This document shows, one piece after another, positions 5,741 through 11,212 of a stretch of DNA of 11,212 nt. The DNA comes from an uncultured Bacteroidota bacterium (lineage in GTDB: Bacteria; Bacteroidota; Ignavibacteria; UBA10030; UBA8401): NCBI GenBank assembly GCA_937920105.1, contig CALETH010000094.1, positions 1 through 11,212 of the forward strand. The letters run 5' to 3'. Numbering within the stretch: position 1 is the first letter of the stretch; each line of letters opens with the position of its first letter. A program made the translations under genes and the position numbers. A model generated the notes under the pieces. That model did not search any database. It was given only the letters and a program-made list of their open reading frames with translations, and was not told the origin of the DNA.

Positions 5741-6558
5741 TATTTTTTTCTTCCTTTCAATTCCCCATTAATGCCATAATATTCTCGCAATTCTGCATCA
5801 ATAGAACCAATAATAACTTTTGTTGATACTTTCACAGGAATTTTTCTTTCATCATCAGAAAGCCAAATAAGAATTTTTCCTTCACTTTTAAATAAACCAC
5901 CTTCTTTTACCATTGGTTCTACAATGAAACAATTAAATGTTCCGGCATCCACAGAGATGGTTTGTTTTCCGTGATATTTTACTTGTAATTGATAGGTTGT
6001 ATCTTTGTAAAAATTTTTAAGATACACAACATCTCCTTTTTTGGATTTTGAAAAATCCATTGTGCGAATAAAATAAAATGCAGAAACTATATCGTGTGCA
6101 TCTGGCGGAATAGAAACTGTATCATTGGATGATGTGAATGCAAGATTTTTTTTTCTATCAAATGTTGCACTGAAATCTCTTTTATATTTCCCTTCTCTAA
6201 TGTGTTGTTCAAACCTCCATGGTAATAATGTTTTCACATCCATAAATGTTTCATATCTATCTCTTACTTCAAAGATTGCAGAAAATGTGGGCGTTGTACG
6301 AACGGTAAATAAAATTTTATATGTAAGATTTCCATTAATACTATCATATTGAGGAACTTCCATTGTGGCTTCGCCGGCAGTAATAAATCCGTAACCAACA
6401 TCAAATATTAATTTTTCTCCCACCGCAAATGTATTTTGTATTTTTATACTTTTTGTTGTATCTGATTTTACGATTTTCGCTTGTGTATTTTTTGCAGATT
6501 TTTCTTGTGCTGTGATAATTCCTACACAGAAGAAAAAAAGAATATAATATTTATTCAT
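5740..6558 (-). CDS. Secreted DUF3108 family protein
   Basis: The 272-residue product begins with a signal peptide (MNKYYILFFFCVGIITAQ, cleavage near residue 17-18), then a basic, T/K-rich linker, then a beta-rich domain from about residue 43. FAVGEKLIFDVGYGFITAGEATMEV is the typical opening of DUF3108, and SIPPDAHDIVSAFYFIRTMDF is its middle motif. Later strands include GKQTISVDAGTFNCFIVEPMV and GKILIWLSDDERKIPVKV. DUF3108 proteins are periplasmic or outer-membrane-associated beta folds of unknown function. The ATG overlaps the upstream glycosyltransferase stop in an ATGA, with GGA upstream. The stop overlaps the CPBP start. Such coupling suggests the three are made together and act at the envelope. 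Confidence 0.88.
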   Translation of the reverse strand: MNKYYILFFFCVGIITAQEKSAKNTQAKIVKSDTTKSIKIQNTFAVGEKLIFDVGYGFITAGEATMEVPQYDSINGNLTYKILFTVRTTPTFSAIFEVRDRYETFMDVKTLLPWRFEQHIREGKYKRDFSATFDRKKNLAFTSSNDTVSIPPDAHDIVSAFYFIRTMDFSKSKKGDVVYLKNFYKDTTYQLQVKYHGKQTISVDAGTFNCFIVEPMVKEGGLFKSEGKILIWLSDDERKIPVKVSTKVIIGSIDAELREYYGINGELKGRKK

Positions 6559-7571
6559 AATAGTTCCTTTATACTTTGAAGTACTTGTTCAACGGTGATT
6601 TGTTCCATACACTTGTTGGATTGACATGGTTTTCCTTGACATACCGAACATTGCTGTGCATCTGCTAAAAATATTTTTTTCTTTTCTGTAACAGGTCCCC
6701 AGCGTACTGGGCTACATTGTTGTATTGGTGGATAAAAACCAATTACTGGTGTTCCCAAAATTGCTGCAAGATGTAATGGACCGGTGGAGTTTGCAATAAA
6801 TATTTTTGCTTTTTGTAACAACGCTCCTAATTCCATAATAGAAAATATATTTACTAATTGCAGTGATGGTTGTTTCATTTTTTGTGAAACTCTTTTTACT
6901 AACTCTTCTTCTCCTTTTCCACCGGTGATGATAATTTTTATTTTCAATTTTTCAACTATTATATCACCAAGTTGTGCAAAATTTTCTTCACTCCAATCAC
7001 GTGCAGAACCACCACTTCCCGGATGTAAGATAATGAATTTTTCTGTAGAATGAATGTTATTTTGTTGCAGTATTTCTTCTACTTTTTTTTGTGCGTTTGG
7101 GGAAATAAAAAATTCAAATTGTGGTGTTGTGGTATTTTTAATTTCAAGTGTTTGAAGAAGATTAAGATTGTATTCTACTTCATGTTTTTTTGCATCTTTA
7201 CGATGTTCATACCATTTTTTATTAAAAAAGAATGAATACCAACGATAGCCGGTTCCTATTCGAATTGGAATTTTTGCAAAAAATATTGCAACGGCAATTT
7301 TCACTCTTGGATAGGGAAATATTGCTATATCAAATTTTTCTTGTTTGATTTTTTTGAGGAAGGAAAAAAAGGATTCTTGTTCATCATACAAAAGAACTTC
7401 ATCTACACAAGAATGATTTTCTACAATTTCACGTGTGTATGGTTTTACAAGAACGGAAATTTTTGCTGTTGGAAATTGTTGTTTAAGAATTGGAAGCATT
7501 GGTAATGAAAGGATGACATCACCAATTCTATCAGTGCGAATGAGAAGGATTTTTTTGATTTGTGGGGACAC
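6555..7571 (-). CDS. Glycosyltransferase family 9 (ADP-heptose:LPS heptosyltransferase type)
   Basis: GT9 enzymes transfer heptose from ADP-heptose to lipopolysaccharide core acceptors on the inner face of the membrane. The 338-residue protein has the GT-B layout. An N-terminal acceptor domain opens ILLIRTDRIGDVILSLPML, whose RxDxxGD (R12, D18) holds the likely catalytic aspartate. The C-terminal donor domain carries HPGSGGSARDWS (183-194) and NSTGPLHLAAILGTPVIGFY (261-280). The end has a cysteine cluster, C308, C311, C316 and C321. Which heptosyltransferase (WaaC, WaaF, WaaQ or other) cannot be told. Translation starts at GTG 7569-7571, because an in-frame TAA lies two codons upstream; no Shine-Dalgarno is evident. 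It heads a five-gene run with short overlaps, and a promoter candidate lies just upstream. Confidence 0.92.
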   Translation of the reverse strand: MSPQIKKILLIRTDRIGDVILSLPMLPILKQQFPTAKISVLVKPYTREIVENHSCVDEVLLYDEQESFFSFLKKIKQEKFDIAIFPYPRVKIAVAIFFAKIPIRIGTGYRWYSFFFNKKWYEHRKDAKKHEVEYNLNLLQTLEIKNTTTPQFEFFISPNAQKKVEEILQQNNIHSTEKFIILHPGSGGSARDWSEENFAQLGDIIVEKLKIKIIITGGKGEEELVKRVSQKMKQPSLQLVNIFSIMELGALLQKAKIFIANSTGPLHLAAILGTPVIGFYPPIQQCSPVRWGPVTEKKKIFLADAQQCSVCQGKPCQSNKCMEQITVEQVLQSIKELL

Positions 7572-7590
7572 AAATTATTTTTTGGGAATA

Positions 7591-7599
7591 ATAATAGCA
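7591..7599 (-). promoter_or_regulatory. Possible extended -10 promoter for the glycosyltransferase operon
   Basis: The minus strand reads TGCTATTAT, an extended -10 element, about 20 bases before the GTG start, which would give a leader of only about 12 bases. No good -35 box is present, since the position where it would lie is a T-run inside the adjacent palindrome. The short leader fits the absence of a Shine-Dalgarno sequence. Evidence is weak. Confidence 0.3.
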
Positions 7600-7632
7600 A
7601 GACTACAAAAGTTAAAAAAACTTTTGTAGTCT
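7600..7632. terminator. 14-bp perfect palindrome between trxA and the glycosyltransferase gene (probable transcript end)
   Basis: AGACTACAAAAGTT (7600-7613) is perfectly complementary to AACTTTTGTAGTCT (7619-7632), with a five-base loop. It lies 11 bases past the trxA stop. A strong hairpin in this position suggests the end of the dnaE-trxA transcript. However, neither strand has a proper U-run after the stem, so it may instead be a processing site, or an operator, since it abuts the possible promoter of the next operon. Confidence 0.55.
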
Positions 7633-7643
7633 ATATCTAACGG

Positions 7644-7976
7644 TTATGCTATATGCAGATTTAGTTTTTCTGATAATGCTCTTTTTGTATCTCGTGGTGC
7701 ACCAACTATTTGATCTACCACTTTTCCACCTTTAAAAATTAGTAATGTTGGAATGCTGCGAATTCCATATTGCATGGACATTTGTGGATTGGAATCAACA
7801 TCTAATTTTCCAATTTTTACTTTCCCTTGATATTCTGTCGCGAGTTCCTCAACTGCTGGTGCTATCATTTTACATGGTCCACACCATTCTGCCCAAAAAT
7901 CTACAAGTACAGGAATGTTAGATTCCAATACTTCTTGTTTAAAGTTTGCATCGGTGATTTCTACTGTTGATTTCAT
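7644..7976 (-). CDS. trxA: Thioredoxin
   Basis: Thioredoxin is the general cytosolic disulfide reductant, recycled by thioredoxin reductase. The protein has the WCGPCK active site and the cis-proline motif SIPTLLIF. I choose the ATG at 7974-7976 over the in-frame ATG 12 bases upstream (7986-7988). It has GGAG six bases before it, whereas the upstream one has no ribosome site. With this start the protein is 110 residues and the buried D26, catalytic C32 and C35, and cis-P76 carry the same numbers as in E. coli thioredoxin. The gene follows dnaE and a membrane-protein gene, with a gap of about 30 bases to the latter. The dnaE-trxA neighbourhood is, to my knowledge, common in Bacteroidota and Chlorobi. 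A palindrome follows the stop. Confidence 0.97.
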   Translation of the reverse strand: MKSTVEITDANFKQEVLESNIPVLVDFWAEWCGPCKMIAPAVEELATEYQGKVKIGKLDVDSNPQMSMQYGIRSIPTLLIFKGGKVVDQIVGAPRDTKRALSEKLNLHIA

Positions 7977-8007
7977 AATATTCTCCATTGATTAATATAT
8001 TTTGTTT

Positions 8008-8805
8008 TTAACTTCCAAATTTTCCATAACGTTGATAATCTGAAAAATAGAAAACTATTTTCTTTCCATCTTTGAAGTAAGGGTATAGTAATTCATACTT
8101 ACCATCGTACGAAGTAAACTTAATCTTATCGTAATTTTTTAAAAATACATTATGTAAATATTCTCTTTCTTCTTTTGTTGTTGGTTGCATAAAATCTTCT
8201 TTTTTGGGTAGAGTTTTATCATTCAATTCCCCATAATATTTTCCAAAACTTAAAAAAACTTGTGATTTATATAAAGTATCAAGAACAATAATACTAATAT
8301 TTGAAAAATTTTCATCGGTTTTAGAATAGATTTGTAATATATTTCCTGTTTCAAAAATCCATTCTTCATTAAATGAATAATTTAAAAAATTATTATTTTT
8401 TTCCGGATTATTTTCAATAATAGATTTTGCTGCTGCAATAAGTGTTTTTTCTTTATTCTGTGCAGTTAAATAATCACCTCCAAATAATAATCCAAATATT
8501 AATGGAAAACTTACTCCTAATATGATTCCTATTTTTTTAAATGATTTTTTTGAAATATCAACATTATCTTGATTATGTTTTTCTGCTATTCTTGTTAAAT
8601 TAAACATCACATTTAATATTAAGGCACCACACATAAGTGCTAATATTGCAACAACACTTAAATAAAATGTTTCTGTAAGATTCTCTTGAAAGACTTTAAA
8701 TTCAAAAACTGTTATTGAAATAAAAACAAAAACCCAATACACTAAAAGAATAATTGAAATAATTCCTATAATGTTGCTTAATTTTACCATTGATTTATTA
8801 TTCAT
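8008..8805 (-). CDS. Unrecognised membrane protein with three N-terminal helices and a soluble C-terminal domain
   Basis: I do not recognise the family of this 265-residue protein. Hydrophobic segments at about 11-34, 46-69 and 91-110 are predicted membrane helices. The first loop is short and acidic; the second (70-90) is basic and polar. Residues 111-265 form a soluble domain rich in N, K, E, Y and F, with DGKYELLYPYFKDGKKIVFYFSDY near the end. No catalytic motif or metal site is evident. The ATG at 8803-8805 is supported by AGGAG six bases upstream; M6 is a less likely alternative. It lies 15 bases after dnaE and just before trxA, so it is probably co-transcribed with both. Position alone does not show a role in replication. 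Its low-complexity, very AT-rich coding suggests a fast-evolving lineage-specific gene inserted between two conserved neighbours. Confidence 0.7.
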   Translation of the reverse strand: MNNKSMVKLSNIIGIISIILLVYWVFVFISITVFEFKVFQENLTETFYLSVVAILALMCGALILNVMFNLTRIAEKHNQDNVDISKKSFKKIGIILGVSFPLIFGLLFGGDYLTAQNKEKTLIAAAKSIIENNPEKNNNFLNYSFNEEWIFETGNILQIYSKTDENFSNISIIVLDTLYKSQVFLSFGKYYGELNDKTLPKKEDFMQPTTKEEREYLHNVFLKNYDKIKFTSYDGKYELLYPYFKDGKKIVFYFSDYQRYGKFGS

Positions 8806-8820
8806 GAACTCTCCTTTTTC

Positions 8821-11212
8821 TCAAGTAACCTTTACACTATTACTTCCTAAAATTGATTGAACTTTTTCCAAAAATTCTGATGTTGGTTTGATGGAATATT
8901 TTCTTGAAAGATACACTTGCTGTTCGCTATTTTTTCCGACAATGTTAAAATAACATTGACATGTTCCTTTGTTCGTTTCCAAAATTTCTTGAAGTTTCCC
9001 CAAAGAATTTTCTGTTACTACATCAATATTTACTAATATAAATAATTTTTTCGCAAATTTTTCGCGAACGGTTTCTACAGCGGTAATTTCTTTTGCAATT
9101 ATTTTTAAAGTATCTCCGTTCACCTCTCCATCTCCTTCTACCAACACAACGGCTTCCTCTTTTATAAGATGTTCTTGTTTTTTAAATAAAGATGAAAAAA
9201 CTATGCATTCGGCTTTTCCCGTAAAATCTTCGATGGAAATAAATGCCATTATTCCACCTCTTTTATCAATTTTCTTTTTGATGCCGGTAATAATTCCGCC
9301 AGCACGAACAGATGTGGTTTTCAATTCCTCCACATTTCCAAGTTGAACATTGGAAAATGTGGTCAGTTCATTTTCATATTTTGAAAGCGGATGTCCCGAA
9401 ACATAAAATCCCAACACAGATTTTTCGTTGGCTAAACGTTCCATTTCATTCCACAATGGAATATTGGGAAGTGTCATTGGCTGTATAACAGATTTTTCTT
9501 TTTCCCCACCCATTTCAAAAAAATTAGATTGTCCTCGCTCTTGATGTTCTTGTGCTAATGCGGCACCTTGCATCGTTTGCTCACACACTTTTAATAATTG
9601 TGCTCTGTGTGAATTCATCGAATCAAACGCTCCGGAAAGAATAAGACTTTCGATGGTCTTCTTATTCACCACACGTAAATCTACTTTAGAACAAAAATCA
9701 TAAAATGATGAAAATAAAGAAGTTTGGTTTCTTATCTGTGAAATATTTTTAACAGCATTTTCTCCAACATTTTTAATTGCAGCAAGTCCGAAACGAATAC
9801 CGTTTTCAGTAACGGTAAAGTTTGAATCACTTTCGTTCACATCAGGTGGAAGAACTTCCATTCCCATTTTTTTACAATCATCGATAAAAAGAACAATTTT
9901 ATCCGTGTTACCAATTTCCGAAGAAAGTACGGCTGCCATATATTCCGCTGGATAATTTGCTTTAAGATATGCGGTTTGATACGCAATAATAGAGTACGCA
10001 ACACTATGAGATTTATTGAAACCGTACGATGCAAATTTTTCAATCAAATCAAAAATTTCAGCGGCTAATTTTGCAGGGGTTTTGGTGTGAAATTTTGCTC
10101 CATCAATAAATTCTGCTTTCAATTCCGCCATGATTTTTTTATCCTTCTTCCCCATTGCCCTTCTCATCAAATCGGATTTTGCCAAAGTGAAACCAGCAAC
10201 ATCACTTGCAATTCGCATTACCTGTTCTTGATAAACTATTACACCATAAGTTTCTTTTAAGATTGATTCAAGTTTTGGATGGAGGTATTCTATCTTTTGC
10301 TGACCGTGTTTACGGCGGATGAAATCTCCAATATTTTCCATTGGTCCGGGACGGTACAGTGCATTCATTGCCACAAGGTCGCTAATAGAAGTTGGTTTTA
10401 GTTTTCGCAACCAATCTTGCATTCCGGGACTTTCAAATTGGAACACCGCAATCGTTTGTCCCTTACTAAATAATTCAAACGTTTTTTTATCGTTTTCCGG
10501 AATCTTATCTAAATCAATTTCAATTCCATGATTTTTTTTGATTTGTTCTAATGCGTTTTCCAAAACCGTGAGCGTCCGCAATCCCAAAAAATCCATTTTC
10601 AACAAACCAGCATCTTCCAAATCTTTCATCGTAAATTGCGTCATCAATTCTGTTGATGATGTTTTATACATCGGAACAAAATTGCTGAGCGAATCTGGAG
10701 CAATCACAATTCCTGCAGCGTGCATTGATGCGTTGCGATTTAATCCCTCCAACACTTGCGAAACTTTTACAAGAAGTTGAATTTTTTCATCATCTTGATT
10801 TTTAAATTCTTTCAGTTCGGGAATTGTTTCAAATGCTTCGGCAAGCGGCATCACTTTGCCAAGTTGTGTAGGAATTTGTTTGGTGATGGGTTCAATAACA
10901 GAAAGCGGAATTCCCAAAACACGTGCAACATCTTTTAATACGGCGCGTGAGGAAAGTGTTCCAAAAGTAATAATTTGAGAAACGGAATCTTCACCATATT
11001 TTTTTCGAACATATTCAATAACTTTTCCGCGTCCATAATCAGAAAAATCCACGTCAATATCAGGCAACGAAACACGGTCTGGATTTAAAAATCTTTCGAA
11101 AAGCAAATCGTATTTCAATGGGTCAACATTGGTAATTCCGATTGCGTAAGAAACGATACTTCCGGCGGCACTTCCTCTTCCTGGTCCAACCATCACATTC
11201 ATTTCGCGTGCT
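8821..11212 (-). CDS. dnaE: DNA polymerase III alpha subunit, DnaE type, C-terminal two thirds (5' end outside window)
   Basis: This is the replicative polymerase subunit. The frame is open to the right edge, so the N-terminal PHP domain and any start are missing; the M at 11202 is internal. Counting from that M, the palm begins with VGPGRGSAAGSIVSYAIG and LPDIDVDF, whose D50 and D52 match the two catalytic aspartates of DnaE (E. coli D401, D403). The third, D204, lies in LLKMDFLGLRTLTVL. The fingers follow with RPGPMENIGDFIRRKHG, YGVIVYQEQVMRIA and FNKSHSVAYSIIAYQTAYLK. A helix-hairpin-helix region ends in KKTIESLILSGAFDS. The OB domain runs AGGIITGIKKKIDKRGGIMAFISIEDFTG. A short C-terminal domain follows, ending at TGA 8821-8823. 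No PolC-type exonuclease insertion is seen. It heads the dnaE-membrane protein-trxA set. Confidence 0.97.
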   Translation of the reverse strand, partial: AREMNVMVGPGRGSAAGSIVSYAIGITNVDPLKYDLLFERFLNPDRVSLPDIDVDFSDYGRGKVIEYVRKKYGEDSVSQIITFGTLSSRAVLKDVARVLGIPLSVIEPITKQIPTQLGKVMPLAEAFETIPELKEFKNQDDEKIQLLVKVSQVLEGLNRNASMHAAGIVIAPDSLSNFVPMYKTSSTELMTQFTMKDLEDAGLLKMDFLGLRTLTVLENALEQIKKNHGIEIDLDKIPENDKKTFELFSKGQTIAVFQFESPGMQDWLRKLKPTSISDLVAMNALYRPGPMENIGDFIRRKHGQQKIEYLHPKLESILKETYGVIVYQEQVMRIASDVAGFTLAKSDLMRRAMGKKDKKIMAELKAEFIDGAKFHTKTPAKLAAEIFDLIEKFASYGFNKSHSVAYSIIAYQTAYLKANYPAEYMAAVLSSEIGNTDKIVLFIDDCKKMGMEVLPPDVNESDSNFTVTENGIRFGLAAIKNVGENAVKNISQIRNQTSLFSSFYDFCSKVDLRVVNKKTIESLILSGAFDSMNSHRAQLLKVCEQTMQGAALAQEHQERGQSNFFEMGGEKEKSVIQPMTLPNIPLWNEMERLANEKSVLGFYVSGHPLSKYENELTTFSNVQLGNVEELKTTSVRAGGIITGIKKKIDKRGGIMAFISIEDFTGKAECIVFSSLFKKQEHLIKEEAVVLVEGDGEVNGDTLKIIAKEITAVETVREKFAKKLFILVNIDVVTENSLGKLQEILETNKGTCQCYFNIVGKNSEQQVYLSRKYSIKPTSEFLEKVQSILGSNSVKVT

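Noticed and set aside
7977..7988. Upstream ATG of trxA giving four extra residues (MENI)
   Set aside because: No ribosome site precedes it, while GGAG lies six bases before the second ATG, and the shorter protein matches E. coli thioredoxin numbering at D26, C32, C35 and P76.
1..11212. CRISPR arrays, tRNA/rRNA genes, prophage or transposase genes
   Set aside because: I saw no regularly spaced direct repeats, no cloverleaf-like or rRNA-like sequence, and no phage or transposase protein motifs in any long frame.

Overview
The window looks like a piece of an AT-rich genome from the Bacteroidota/Chlorobi side of the FCB group. Ignavibacteria- or Kapabacteria-like lineages fit best, but this is inferred from gene content and not proven. 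Supporting signs are a dnaE followed shortly by trxA, a secreted DUF3108 protein, a GT9 heptosyltransferase-type enzyme, and recognisable Shine-Dalgarno and sigma70-like promoter sequences, which are often weak or missing in typical Bacteroidetes. Every complete gene is on the minus strand. The exception is the first 420 bases, a plus-strand gene fragment at about 52% GC by hand count, clearly richer than most of what follows (one envelope-gene line counted 28%). The change falls near the end of rpsI and may mark an assembly join or a transferred segment.

Layout from left to right: (1) 1-420, the C-terminal part of a probable parvulin-type peptidyl-prolyl isomerase, converging on rpsI across a GC-rich bidirectional terminator. 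(2) 477-1336, the rplM-rpsI ribosomal operon with a good promoter. (3) 1337-1528, the leader of that operon and an 82-bp element with 12-bp inverted ends. (4) 1529-1936, a small cytosolic protein possibly related to eRF1 domain 3. (5) 2076-2456, a secreted H-type lectin with its own promoter and terminator. (6) 2656-7571, a tightly packed envelope-related operon transcribed GT9 glycosyltransferase > DUF3108 protein > CPBP protease > cdsA > rimO, with stop/start overlaps at three of four junctions. (7) 7644-11212, dnaE (5' part outside the window) > an unrecognised three-helix membrane protein > trxA.

The genes cover ordinary core functions: translation (rplM, rpsI, and rimO, which modifies ribosomal protein S12), replication (dnaE), redox (trxA), phospholipid synthesis (cdsA) and lipopolysaccharide-type glycan synthesis (GT9). 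Two copies of a GGATTCCTGC...GGAATGACA hairpin repeat sit directly after the stop codons of rimO and the CPBP gene. I see no CRISPR array, prophage, transposase, defence system or RNA gene. I do not find a clear undescribed system. The best leads are the secreted lectin, the unknown membrane protein between dnaE and trxA, the inverted-repeat element, and the composition break at the left end.
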